A stretch of 64,000 nucleotides of DNA from Anisakis pegreffii (lineage: Eukaryota > Nematoda > Chromadorea > Rhabditida > Anisakidae): positions 62,001-126,000 of the forward strand of contig JAPYMA010000668.1 in NCBI GenBank assembly GCA_035041965.1, in the 5' to 3' direction. Positions 39,601-62,288 of this stretch are shown here, in pieces; the first letter of the stretch is position 1, and the number at the start of each line of letters is the position of its first letter. The notes under the pieces were generated by a model. That model ran no database searches. It saw only the letters and a program-made list of their open reading frames with translations, and was not told where the DNA came from. A program made the position numbers and the translations under genes.

Positions 39601-40147
39601 TCATTGTATTTTTCTGTTGAAGGAAAATTACATTGCCCTTCAAACCAGAAGAAAGTTCTTTTGAAGCACCAAAATTTAATTGACCTTATGCAAATTATAA
39701 TTTCCTTTGATTAATGAAGCTGCTCATCGCAGATGTCTGATGCACACGAAAAAAAAACGGAATTGAATGAATGCTTTCGAATTTTTCGTATTGGCAGACC
39801 GAGAGTAATGAATTTGGGGTGGAAATTTAATTAATTAGTGGACGTGTAATAAAATTTGACCGGAAATAAGTGAACGAATAAAAAGTTGAAAAAATTGAAG
39901 TATGGCACACGATTATTGCATGTTGTATGATATGATTAGATGCATGTGAGCATAAATGTGAATGTGACTTCTTCTCGATAATTTGTTCAGCACGCATACC
40001 TCATATGTGTATGGTGCGTTGGTCGACGAATGAATTACTGTGGTAGCAGTAATACTCCAAAACAATTTCAACGCATCTTCTGTTAACGCCCGCCGTCATA
40101 TCCCATGGCTAATTTGCTTTTCACATTCATCTGTCTTCAGTCAAAAA

Positions 40148-40168
40148 CTGCTGCTGCTGCTGCTGCTG
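40148..40168. repeat. (CTG)7 microsatellite
   Basis: Seven perfect CTG units with no convincing coding context on either strand. Confidence 0.9.
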
Positions 40169-43168
40169 CTTTTGGTGTCTGCTTCAAATGCATCTGTCTT
40201 GAAATACAACTATACAACAGCCCAGCAACAGTATCTTCACTCATTGAAACAAGTCATCTATCGTTCAGTCATTTCAAGAAACAACTGATGAATATTTGCA
40301 TTCTTCAGGATAACGTTGACACAACGCAGACGAGATGCATGCATGCATGCATATGCATTTATATGAATGCATTTGTGGATATCATTTCTTCTTCTTTAAC
40401 AAGAAGGAGAAGTGACATTCTCAAATGGTTTAAATTCACTCATTCGTTTCAACTGACACGAAATTTTCTCAGTAAAACCCAATGGTGAATAGTTCTATCG
40501 TTTTTTCGGTTTGCAATTTCGGTTTTGCTGGCTGCATTCGCTAACTTCATTACGTTTTATGAACGCGATTTCATTGCGTTTATCCAACAATAACCTGCGC
40601 ACGGATGAACTGCTAATTTCCTCTCGTTTAAAAAAAAAATCGCCACTCCATTAGCCAAAAGCTGATTGTTGCTGCAGCGAGTGGCAGTGCTTAAGAGCGC
40701 AACTGAATGCTTACGATACGAGCTCAATCGGTTTTTCGATTGATGCCTCTCTTGAAGGAGACTTTACATGGCAGCTGAAGAAACTATGCATCTTATCAAA
40801 TTTCACCTCTGTTGTTTGCTTGGGTGTGTACTCATGCTTGTTTGTAAATGATTATGTGCAATATTTGAATTGTTCTTGAACACTTATCACGATTGACTCA
40901 TCTATGAGCATTAATCACTTAGTCCAATAGAATCAAAAGAATCGAAAATTTCCTTATCCGTTGAACCGACCGCCTCCTTGACGGTTGATTTTGTGCTGTT
41001 TGACTGAACAATCTCAAGGAGATACGATGAGGTGGCTGAACAAATCTATTTAGCTAGTTTAGAAACGATATCACCGATAGGCCGCCTTACTCGAAAACTA
41101 TTTAAACGAGTCAGTGTGATTTTGCTGTGCTTTTTTGACAATCAGAAATAGATCGATCGCGAAATGAACGAAATTCCTATTGAACACAAAAAAAAAACAG
41201 GATCGAAGCAGTATTTTGCCACGGACGCATAGGTTCTCAATAAAAGAATGCAGCATCATTAATCACATGATATTCCACTTCTACATAGATTTCACGAAAG
41301 GGGTTGGCCTAGGCTCAGAACAACTTCATGAGTTTGGGCCGGATCGTTGGCGCATATATATTCATTGCAAGTGGGCTGGGCTAGATAAATTAGCGAGTAC
41401 CAACAATTCCGAAGGATTGCTCTTTACTGGATCTGGTCAGTCAGTCGGGCGGTTGTGGTCCGCACAGACCAGTTGCCTGAGTGATCGTTATGTTGTACTT
41501 TGACTCTGGATGGTTGGATCCTGAATTGCTGCAGGCAGCTTTGCAGCCAGCCACGAGTCATTCATCGCTCTTGAAATATCTCTTTCTGAGCCGTTGCTGA
41601 GCATTATTGTCTATCAGATTTTGTGTGAATTCTTAACTCATGATTATATTTCCAGTTAATATTTCACGTTCACTTCATATCATCCATGTGATTCAATGAA
41701 CTCAGCGAATTTTTTCGATATCAACTTTTTGAAATCGCTTGATCTCACAATTTGATCAATAATGTGTCACAATCAGGAATGATCATATGAAATTCATTTG
41801 GCTCATTTTAATGAAGTTTTACGATTCTAAAAGCAACATTGGAGTATTTCATCTAGTTGAATCATATGTGAACGATTTGGACTTGAAGTTGAACCAGATA
41901 ATCTGCGATGAATCAAGATCAGAGTGATTCTATAAAAATTGCTCAATTATAAGAAACAACTTGAAGAGTGAATACGCAAATGTTGTGAATATTATTTGGA
42001 TCAGTAATGAGAAACGAAAATGCTTTACTGATCAACTGAGCAATGAATTTTTCTGTTACACTCAATCAGCCAGGAAACATTAACTAGGAGACCAACTTTG
42101 TTATTTTATGTGAAAATGATAACATTGACAAAATAACTCGGAATTCCAGTGATTAGACAATAAATACTTCGGTGTCTTCTTTCTGAGTTTCTGCAGAGAA
42201 CCTTCAACCAGATACCATTCAAAAGAAATCTATCGCTTTCTGAGTTTCCAGCTCTTCCGAAGTATCGAACATAAGTATTCGAAATAAGAAGCGTTCAGGC
42301 CAAAATTTGTGTTTATACTATTTACACGCTTACTATAAGCTGAAGTAAGCACTGGTATTCAGCTGAGTGAAAGATAAATATGTCAATATCTAAGCTTTCA
42401 TCGATAAATAAACCCTTCATTTGTTTATTACTGTCGGAAATTACGAGTAAAGCATTGCATTCAATGGAATAGCACCATTCAATGGATGGAAACGTTCTTG
42501 AAAAAAATTTTTTTGAAATTATAATGATTATTACCATTATCATAGTCTCGTCACTGGTTGACAGGTAAATTGCATCAATTTTCAGTCAAATCAGACTCCA
42601 ACAGTGAAGAACTGATTTGTCTAACAGGGCAAACATTTTTCAATTCTGTGCAGATAAAGTCGATAAGGGTTCAGGATGGCAGCATTTTAACTCTTTACCG
42701 ATTCTGAGATCATATACACTGTAGTTACTCTATTCTTTTTGAGCAGCTGGAATTCATTCGCTTTGAACAATGCGATGTTGTCGTTGTGACGATTTGAAAA
42801 ACGAAACGATGAAAAGACTGGATCGGAACCGTGTCACCATTAAATGCAGCTAATACAGTGCAAAGTTGTTTTCGTGTGTTCAGCTTATTCATTTCAACCC
42901 AACACCTTAACAAGACAAGTCAAGAGATCACGAAAACATTTGTGAAACCTGGATGAAGTTTTGTTTTATTGTTGTAATCTGCATTAGTTAGGCAACTAGC
43001 TGATAATGCTATGTAATTGCAGAACACTTTTTTCTGAAGGTATTTCTTCAAGTACACGAGCATGCGTCAATCATTTGAACAAGTGTCATGCTATCGGCAT
43101 TGCGTGCTTCCGGCCTTACAATGCTCCTCAATTTCATGTCAATTTCTCACCGCAAACGACAATTTCAG

Positions 43169-43256
43169 GCAGTCAAACACGAGGAATGCGTCGATCACGC
43201 GAACGAAGTACACCGTTCAGGCAGTTATTTTGGTTACTGAAAGCCGAAAATAAAGG
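43169..43256 (+). CDS. Possible upstream exon of the CaMKK gene
   Basis: The segment begins after AATTTCAG and ends before GTGAGT, both strong nematode splice signals. It encodes 28 full codons in one open frame, with an Arg-rich, Ser-rich peptide including TRGMRRSRERSTPFRQ. It ends in phase 2 (GG). The exon at 52926 begins with one G before its ATG, so a join would be in frame and give ...AENKG-MNNEEL. The intervening intron would be 9.7 kb. I do not recognise the peptide, and the same phase could arise by chance, so the link to CaMKK is an inference. The alternative is that CaMKK starts at 52927 with a trans-spliced leader. Confidence 0.3.
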
Positions 43257-45455
43257 GTGAGTTCAGAGCTTTGTGCCGTTCGAAATTTTGTGCGCTTTGG
43301 AATTCACAAAGTTATTATCTCTTGCACGAGTTCTCTGCATGAATCAATCACTCGTTCTCAATCATCAACAGGCTCAACTTCGAATCAGATTAATGAAATG
43401 AAATCCCGTTGGCTATGTTGACATATCAGCGATAAATTATCGTCTATTATGCAAAATATGGTATTCTGGTAAATCCGATAAGTGTATGCTACCAATCAAC
43501 TTCAATGTATGAAAGTGAGTTTGAGGAAAAAAGAAGAAGTCAACTTTTAAATTCAATCCGTTCGATGCAATGAATTTATGCGCGATTTTTGTGCGACTCG
43601 ATGCCAAGTAATCATTCATTTGTGTCGTCTGCTTGTGGAACTCATCAATTTTATGCGCAAATTTATACACTGGCACACACACACACACGAGAAGCGGATT
43701 CAGAACATAATCAGAGTGAATTTTTGATAAGTAAATTGCATTTTCAAACGAAATCCCAACGAAACCACAAAACATTAAAAATAGAATACAGTAAAAAACT
43801 CCACCAAATTCGCTAGACGTTGGATTTTATCAAGTTTTTCACCAATTTTTTCTTATTCTTCTTAATGTGACTGGCAACTGTCACACTCGCTTAGCAATTT
43901 GTATTTATTCGCGCCGTATTCATCATAGAACAAGTTCGTTTACACCGAAACTGTTTTCGAAGCGGACTGTTACGGATTCTAAATGAATGCTATTATACTG
44001 AAATGATTTCGTGTTGAAAGCATACGAAAATCAAAATGAGATTATCATCCTTGCTAAGTCCATTCAGGATCAAATGCTATTGTAAGTTTCTCATGAATAT
44101 CCTTTCTCCTGAATCGCATGCATTGAAAAGGTCCGTTCATCTGGCCTTAGTATACAATGACCACAGAAAGTGAAATGCTGGAGCAATGGCATTCTAGGTG
44201 TACTTCCTTCACTACTGTATAGTTGTAGATCGTACTTAAATTCTTATCTCATAGCATGGAAATGGATACATATATATATTAACACAAAATCACGTTGGTA
44301 GTCAGCAGTGAAATTTTTAGTTCCGGGATTTGGAAGTTGTTCCGTTATGCATTCTCAATACAACTGATTGGTACCAGCACACTTAAGTGCAATTTTGAAA
44401 TTGAGAGTTTTTTTTGGCGATTATAGAAATCTCTTTTTAAAAGAGCTTCAAAGAAACATTCAAGACATCACGGAATTCATCTGAATAGCTGCTTTTTTCA
44501 CCGAATCTTTGTGTTGAATTGGAAATGATAAAGTCTCCTGGAAGGCTTCTGCTTACGAGAGAATTTCGAGGGACCAAATAAGTGATGTAGATACACACGA
44601 ACACGCACTGTGACGGACGGTATCCAAGGTACCACAGAAACAAGGACTGATAGCATATTAGTTGCTGTGTCGTATTCTCAAGAAGTTTAATCGTCTTGCT
44701 TTGGTGATCGTCATTGGCGAGCGAGAGTGACAAGTTCGGGATTCATGCGAGTTTATCGAGCGTTCTGATGCCCAGTGGTGGATTAATAATAAATGAAAGT
44801 GTTCAAAACGATGACTTATGAAAGTGCATGGGACACAAAAGTTTTGAACAGCAAAGAACAAATTCATTAAAATGTATTGGCGTTTTTCGTGAGTTGTTCG
44901 CAATTCACAGAGGCACTTTGCATTGAAAGCAAAGAAACGTAAAGATCACCATATTCGAGCCGAGTAGATCAGTGATCACTTTTTGTAGTCGCTTGCTCTC
45001 ACACAAACGTAAATATGATATCATTAAATCCTTAATGAATTGAACTCATCGAATGGATATGATGCACTGGCGATGTATGGAGACCAGGGAATTTCTAGAG
45101 AGAACAATTCTGAGAATGCCGATTGAGGAAATCAGCGAATACGTAATCGACGGATATGGCCAGCATATAAATGAAATGAATAAATGTGTGAGCAAATGCG
45201 CATAGCAGTTAAGTTCGATCAACGATAATTTAGGTATGAAAGATGGCGATTAGATTTGCTTTGTGCTGAAATCATGCCATCTCTTCGGCGAAGTCAGTCA
45301 GTTTGCTGAATAGATGTGCGTTAATCAGATATAAGTGGCATTCAACGCATAACTGATTCGTTGTCGTTCACTCTGAGAGCTCTGAAATCAAACTCTCGAC
45401 TGCATCAAATTGAGTTTGCCTCATTTCACTTCATTCACTGCATGCAATCTCACAT

Positions 45456-45491
45456 GGGCTCATCGCAGACGCTGATGAGCCCTATATAAGG
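45456..45491 (+). promoter_or_regulatory. Hairpin abutting a TATA-like box
   Basis: GGGCTCATC (45456-45464) and GATGAGCCC (45474-45482) are perfect 9-bp inverted repeats around a 9-base loop. TATATAAG follows at 45484-45491. This could be a core promoter for a transcript running to the right, possibly the CaMKK outron or an unannotated RNA. No gene directly downstream was recognised. Confidence 0.3.
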
Positions 45492-48400
45492 AGATACATT
45501 TGATGAGTGGAACGCTAGTTGTCACCGAGTGACTCCGCTAGTGAGCTCTTATCCAGCCAGCATTTGCTCTCTCCTGTATATTCTCTTATCCACTAATTCA
45601 TCCGTAAATGTACATTCAACATTCCTATTGCACTTCTAAGAATATGGTAATCAAATATGTGATTTGTTTCTTCCTATCATTATATGCTAACCAGTGTCAG
45701 CTTCAGTGACATCTGAAGTTGAATGTGTCATCGACAGCCGAATTTCTAGTTGATTACTTCCGATAAGTATATTCCATAAATTCCTTATCCATCGACCTAG
45801 TGAAGCGCGATTGAGTGGCTCTGTAGAAACGGTTTAGTTGAGTTGCTGTCCGAAAATTTTTCGAATATGACACTTCTGAATGACGTTCACCTCACTAGCC
45901 CTAAACTCTCATTTTATAATTGCCATACGAATAGGAAATCACTTAGCCGAATATCCGATTTTTAGATTTTATGCCTGATTTGAGCATTCGCCATTTGCAT
46001 AAATCATTTTAGTGCTTAATGCAGCCGTACCAACAGCAGTAGCTTTTAAGCACACAGGCACAACGCAACTATTATGGAAAGTAATGTATGTTCTCTTCTA
46101 CCATTCGATGCTAAAATCATTTGCATTTTTATTCAGCATTAATCACCTAGAGTTTCGAAAGCATCAGTTCAATTGGTATTCCTCAAGTAATGTTCTCAAA
46201 ACATCGAAAAGCAACGAACAAAATTCATTCGTCACAAAAACGTTCCAATTAATAATACACTAATGCAGCGGGTTGCTGATCACTATAATTGATTCACATC
46301 TAATGGAAAATGCATTTACAGCTGACTTGAGTGAGTGCAATAAAAAAAAAACTAACACACTTGAAAGCACTAAATATGCTAAAATATGAATTAAGTGATA
46401 TACGCCTTCACCTACCACATTTTCACATTTACATAATTATAACCACTCTGTTAATTTCATTGGTCGTATGCTGTTGCAATGAGAAATGTCCGATAAAAAT
46501 GCATTTACTTACAATTAGCTGACGAGTGGATAATGAGTCTGAGATATGCGCTTGCTCTGAATCTGAGATATACATTTGGCTTCGTATGTGCGGAAGAACG
46601 CTGAACTCGATTTGTTGCGCTTGTAATATTCTTTAATTGCGTTTGAAGCTTTACTTCTTAATGAGCATATAAAATCGAGATCTTAAATTCCAAAATGAAT
46701 AATTCCTAACGCTTTGAGTGCTGCTTCTTTTGAATGCTGCGAGTTATTTTAATGAATGACTTTTTGAATTTGTCAGTTAAATAATTCTCAGTTAGTAAGA
46801 ATTTTTAAATTAGCTGAGAAGTTGATGAGAATGTCAAAAACGTTGGTTGGCTTTTCTTACCGTTTCTTAGTTGTTTGAAGAAGCCAACAAATTTATCTGG
46901 TTTTCATAGTGTGAAGATAATGAAATATCCTGTCATGCTCAAAAAAAAAATCCATGAGCGAATGTAAATCCTTCGTAAACAAATGACCTTTTTCCCGGAC
47001 TGCTACTCTTTGAATCACAAAACACAAAATGTCGACAAATCGCCTTAGGCTGAGACAGATTCAGTGAATCCTCTAAATAAGATTGGTTGCATTCGTGTCT
47101 GATAGAAGCTTTTTGAAATCCCTCGATTTCTTACATTAGTGTTTGTATGTAGTTTGATCGAATGAGTAAGTCAACATAATCATACAGGATCACTGAAGTC
47201 CCAACAAATTCTTTCTACACAGAAAGGTTGCATTATGATTGTAGTCTGAGCAATTGAGAATCCGCATTACATAAGAATCCCGATAATTACTGCTTATGAA
47301 TCACATCGACGCTACCCAGAAATAATTGTTAGGTAGAAGCCTAGAGCTGGAACGATTAATGAGGCTAAAAATTGCGAAATAAGGTTGCTTGCTCGAAAAA
47401 CAACGATTCTTATTCGATCGTACTAGAGCAAAGTGAATGACTAAAACGAAAGACTCATCAAAGTGTTGCTGCAGTGATTGAGCTGAGATTGAAAGATTAT
47501 AAATCTATGAAAAAAATAGTCTGGAGCAAATGAATGAACAGCCAGTGTTCATTCGTGTGATACTGAAGTTGTTTTTTTGCATCTATTGCTAAAGATAATG
47601 AGATTGAGAATAATGAGCCATTCAACCGTGAACTTGTAACTACTTACTGCACAACTCAACGTTTCTATTCCAGCTATATCCATTACCCGAGTCGAACATC
47701 ATCATATACTCGTTTCAACTCATTCAAGCATCCATCAGTTCAACTTCATCACTATTCACCCATTCATTCTCGCTAATCTATCTCTCCACTCTCCATCGAA
47801 AATTACGCTCGCTCGTTCACCGTTTCATGCAAATCCATAAATTTAATTTAGCTCTTTTTGTCATGTTATTGATCACCCGCAAACGGGAGCACCTCATGTA
47901 TCTGTCACTCATTGTTCACTGTTCATTATTCATTGTAATATCCAGGCGTTCACGTCATTTCATGCTGGTACGTATGCTTGCATATCGCACATTATCTCTA
48001 TCGTGTAACGTTTTGTTTTATCCAGAAATTATCAATGTTTTTGGAATTTTTTGAGATTATCTCTTTACTATTCGAATACAATATGCTTATATATCCTTCA
48101 TGAGATGTAACATGAAAGTGACGTGAATGCGATTGAGCAAAGAGGATCTAAAAATGATCTTAATATGAGGATCTATGAGTAGTTTAACTGAACATCACTA
48201 GATACGGCTTACAGATGATTCTATTGATTAATTTTTTAAGATATAGAATTAAGATGCAGCATTACTGACGTTCAATCCAGTCATGTTATATGGCACTGAT
48301 GTAATATGCTTACCAAACTGAATAAAGGATGTGATTATAAGGTCAAATGTTTGATCATTAAGTGCATAGCAATTAGCATTATTGCGACAAACGACAAGTT

Positions 48401-48589
48401 ACCGTATTATTTAGATTGTGTGATTCAAAAGTCTCGAATTGCTTTCAATTCTAATCCAGCTTATCCAGCTGTGTCACCGATTTTTTTTTTCAAAGCTGTC
48501 TTATCTAGCGGATATTAAAGCACTCTGTTTTATCGCACTGGACTTTATCATCTCTCCTCAAAAATGGCTCGCCTTCTATCATGTAATTT

Positions 48590-48932
48590 CCACCTGTTCC
48601 ACAGTTTATGCTCAGTCTGAATTATCTCCTGTCTTTCAGATGTCTTTTTGATAGTTTTCGGAGCATCAAAACGTTCCACTTGAACACGCAGGCAGCGTAC
48701 ATTGGGATGCTGGTGAATGTTTGTTGTGAAGCGATACGAAAGTGCTTGAATACAATTGTGTGAGATAATTTCATTAGTCTGAAGTTTGTTCGATCCCGAT
48801 AATTTGTCGCATCCTCTGAAATTCGTGTAATTGCTTAGAATCCGTCCTTTCCTCATGTGATCATCGAATAATTGTTGGCGCATTCCAGAGCTGTCATTGG
48901 AATTCGGAGCTATTTGCGAAACCGAGAGCCGT
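48590..48932 (-). CDS. Candidate minus-strand exon, unidentified protein
   Basis: On the minus strand an exon-like stretch starts after GAAATTCAG (acceptor at 48933-48934) and stays open for more than 110 codons, down to a TGA just below 48551; a possible donor (AACAG followed by GTGGAA) lies near 48590. The translation is hydrophilic and mixed in composition, with segments such as GMRQQLFDDHMRKGRIL and HPNVRCLRVQVERFDAPK. It uses many CGN and TCG codons, as the real exons here do. I recognise no family and cannot connect it to other exons with certainty. It may belong to a minus-strand gene lying between the TTBK-like gene and the first certain CaMKK exon. Confidence 0.3.
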
Positions 48933-51900
48933 CTGAATTTCCTATTTGCGAAATCAAATCAGCTGTCTGCAATAAAGCATTATTTTCGTCTGACATATTC
49001 TATCACTCATAAGGAGCGTATGCAAGTGACACGATAATACAATTGAGCAAAGAAAACCTAAAAATAATCTAAAAATGCGCCAACGAATGCACATTATTCA
49101 TTCTGATATGAAATGCTGACAATTTTTTGAGATCTCCTAAAAATAAATCTCGCGAGTTCTTTCGCTTGAATGTTCGCTTTAAGAAATAAAAATAAGCATG
49201 ACGCATCATTCAACACAACTGAAGGAAAGTAAGTGAAGTGTTGTTTGATGATGACAACCTTATTCGTGTTCAGATAATTGAAATGCCTTCAAGTAAACGT
49301 ATTAATCACGCATAATCTCCTCCTATAGATGGAACCATCCATCTCAGCAGTGACTAATTAGCATGATTTCGCTTAATCCAACAACGTGATGCGTTCGTTA
49401 CCATGGATTCATCTTTCAATTCCAGCTTTTTTCATGGTCTCTTTCATTATATGTAAATGATGGAATATACTTGAATACATATGCTAGTGGGCGTTGCTTT
49501 TAATTCGGATTAATTCCGATGTTTGCCTCTAAAGTGCTTGAATATCTATCTATAGCAGTTGATCAAACACCGTACAAGTATCCTTATGTATTCGCTCTCA
49601 TTTTATGATTAAGCAAGAGTATGTTGTCAAGAATCTTCCACATTTTCTTGAATGAGCCTTGGCAACTTCACTCACGAAAATCCACTTTTATCAAAGACAA
49701 TCATGCAAATAACATCCTGCAAACGCTTTCAGTCATTGAAACCGAATCCTGAATTGTCTGTATTCTCCTATATTCAGTTGAGTTTTTGCTCAATTCCTCA
49801 AAATTCTGCCTCCCTTTCAGTTTGGAAGCTGAAAACAAACCATTCCTAGAGCCAATACGAGCAACGTTTTTTATCCATCTTCTGACAATACATATTCGAT
49901 CAAGTCTGGTTTTTACATATGCACTATTTTTTTTTCATTCGTTCTCTTAATTTCTTCCTTTTCTTTACTTCAACCACAATTTACTCCTCTTTTCAACTAT
50001 CTGTCGATTTCATCCAACACGAGAAAAAAAGTAAGGAAATATTTGAATTCTATGCTCTAACAGAATTTTTTCCTTGCATTTTGCTACAGCTGTGAGTGTC
50101 AGATTGCATTGGAGAGCACACTGACTGCTGAAACAAACGATTGCTGAGATGCTTTCTTAGTTCCTTCAGATTTTTTCGTCGTCACAAACCACAACAATGA
50201 ATGAACAATTTACTGCATCAAAATTTTCACTAAAATCAAATCATTTGTTTACATTTTACATGAATTTGTTCATTGCGCTATTGAGAAGTTTCAATTCTCA
50301 AAGAGTTTTCACGTTCTCTGATTCCGACAAATGCTCTTCTTTTGCAAACAGCTAACCGAAATCATCCGATATGAATTCCAAGAAATTCGTGATTTTATGT
50401 TCAATGAATCACTTAAAAAGTTTCCATGCACTCTCATTTCAGTACCGTCTTCAATTGCTTCAATATCTAGGCGATATGCTCTGATTGGTGTGAAAGTAGA
50501 TATCACTGCAGGATTTGTGGTGTATTTTGAATATCTAAACTGTGCGTGCAAAAGCACATTTTACTTTCGATGCAGTTTGTCCTAGCGGATGTGTGAGATG
50601 TCAGTTCATGACGGGAATGTATGAAACCGTGATTGACAGGATAGGGCACCAGCGATTATTCGGGATAATGCATGCATCTAGCTCTTCGGCTATGATCAGA
50701 TTATATCAACGCATTTTCTCAGTCGCTCCTCATTTGATGTGACATTTATTGAGTTGGATTTGCTGTACTGATAGAAACGAACACATCTACATTAGCAATG
50801 AATAACGTCATGCTGTTGATGCACTTCCAAATAATCTAATCATTTGTACAAATATGCGCACTATCCCCTCGGCATAGCAGGTTTCGGCGAGCTTTATAGT
50901 TGAGAAAATCTCAACGCCGAATTGCTTAGTTCCATTATTCAGGGTAATTTTTGTGCGAATAATGAGATCGGTACGCAAATGATCAGTGTATTGAAGGCGT
51001 TCATATGGGTTCAGTTAAGTGCTCTGCATCGAGTAGATCACAAAACTGAACAAAAATACCAGGCTGGATCTGAAGTATCCCATTAATTAATTGAAAATTC
51101 TTTTAGAAAATAATTCGAGGGATAGAAAACAAGAAATTTCAATCCAAATATCCTGAATACTGTTAACTGATTAAATGATTTCACAGTTGAGAGCTGATTC
51201 ATCGGTACAAAATGTGAATAATATTATGAGAATAATTGTCACCTGACCACTGCACATAATGCTAACGAAATTGATTGGAACAGTTTCTGTCGCCATCGCA
51301 TCATCACTGATTCTTCAATCACTCACTTCATATTCCATCTTATACGATAGACATTATCGGACTGATGAGTAGAATGAGTCGAGTTTATAGAGTCAAAATT
51401 GCTTGTTGATTACTTCAACGCAGTTCAATCACCAAAATAATTTTGTTCACTACGCCAAGCTTAAGAACACTAACTAGTCAATAACGAAAACGAAAACATT
51501 CGAATAACAGTTTGTGTTCACGAAAGGCAACATAATTAGATGATTCTTTTTAGGATTTGATGAATGCAAGCGTTTCTTTCTTCAATACATTCAGTTTGAT
51601 TTATTTATTGCGTTCATTCGGATAAGTTCCGAAAAATATTCACATTCTTCTGTTAATCCATTCTCAATTGGGCTGTGAGCAAAGCGGAATGTGATGAATT
51701 CTACAATCTGAACGATTTTCAAATGAAAATAAGAATGCTCCCTCTCGGCTACGTCCAGTGACTTAGTCGAGATTTCTCTCAGGAGGGGATTGGGGTGCAA
51801 AATGATCTGCTTCCAAACGACAGTTGTATTCTGGGTGGATTTTGTTATCTCATTTGTTTCTTCTTTTTTTTCTTGTCCCTTATTTTTTCAATTTCTATCT

Positions 51901-52925
51901 CCCTTCTCTCCTCATTGCCCTCCATCCTCTCCGCTGAGTTTCTTCAGCAGTCCATATATGGTTTCACGAAAACTTCGAACACTTCTTGTGGTAATTTCAC
52001 TCATTATTGTGACATTTTAAGAGTTCATACTGTAATGAATTCATTAGCTTTTATGGAAAGTGAATGCAAATGAATGAATTCTTTGGCGATGCAAAGGGCA
52101 CACTACGTTCTGTTGACTACAACGATACAATTATTTATCAGTTTGCACAAATGAAACCATTGAAATTTCCGCACCAAAAACGTTGTTCACATTCTAACAA
52201 GTTCTTATGCTTTCTGATTTCTGCAAAATTGAATTTAAAAAAAGGTGAACATGCAAGTTTGAGGTGTGCAAGCAATTTGAATTCACAATTTTGTAGTACT
52301 TCTTAACTCTTATATGAACGCAAAACCCTTCATTCATCTGGTATAGTGCTTGTACTAGAAACTTTGCGATGTTGCCTATGAATAATGGAGTTGTGTCCAA
52401 GTAAACGAATCTTTCAAGGAGTGCACTCCAGAAACGCAATGCAATGCAATCAAATCCAGAAATATCACACTGAATTAGTAGGAAAATTGCCGTCTGAAAC
52501 TGTCGAGAACCACAATTATCAATCACTTCTCGCTAAATGATCAAATGATTGTCATAAAGATATACATCAAACAATTGGATAGTTAGAAGTAGTTATGACG
52601 ACTGTGAAAAGGGTTCTAAGAATAAATCTTCTATTAGTAATACGCTGAGCATTCTTGAGTGGATGGCGTGATCGAAGATCAGAGCAATTAAATTAACCCT
52701 TCAGAGTGATCACCATCGTAAACTCTTGCTCAACAATAAATCGCATTGAGATGGACTCAATCAAGTCAGATTCGCCGTTTAGCAAATTTGATTTAGCAAT
52801 GTGACAATTTATTTATTGTTTTCGCGTTGATACGAGTACGCAATTGGATTTGATTCGACGAATAGGGTTAATTGAATTCGCAATATTTTGATTGAACATT
52901 CGAGTGAGCTGAATGGAAATTTCAG

Positions 52926-62278
<9,353 letters not shown>

Positions 62279-62282
62279 CTCC

Positions 62283-62288
62283 AATAAA
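62283..62288 (+). terminator. Poly(A) signal AATAAA of CaMKK
   Basis: A canonical AATAAA starts four bases after the TGA of the last CaMKK exon, which would give a very short 3' UTR (about 20-30 nt) if used. Confidence 0.55.

Larger units (their letters stand above)
33429..52925. other. 19.5-kb stretch without a recognisable gene
   Basis: No protein family was recognised on either strand. The segment contains the TTBK-like 3' UTR, a 32-bp palindrome (36640-36671), a CTG repeat (40148-40168), a possible upstream CaMKK exon (43169-43256), and a hairpin next to a TATA-like box (45456-45491). Candidate minus-strand exons, none with recognised homology, lie at 48590-48932, 50357-50539 and 52308-52493. 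A 134-codon + frame at 33544-33948 just after the TTBK-like stop has no recognisable domain and is probably not a gene. Confidence 0.55.

Noticed and set aside
40336..40360. ATGC tandem palindrome run
   Set aside because: Simple sequence; palindromy follows from the ATGC repeat.
41304..41503. GC-richer open frame
   Set aside because: No splice-bounded exon or domain; only local composition stands out.
50542..50742. + frame containing CPSGCVRCQFMTGMYETVID
   Set aside because: Has a possible acceptor but no recognised homology or partner exons; overlaps a competing minus-strand candidate nearby.
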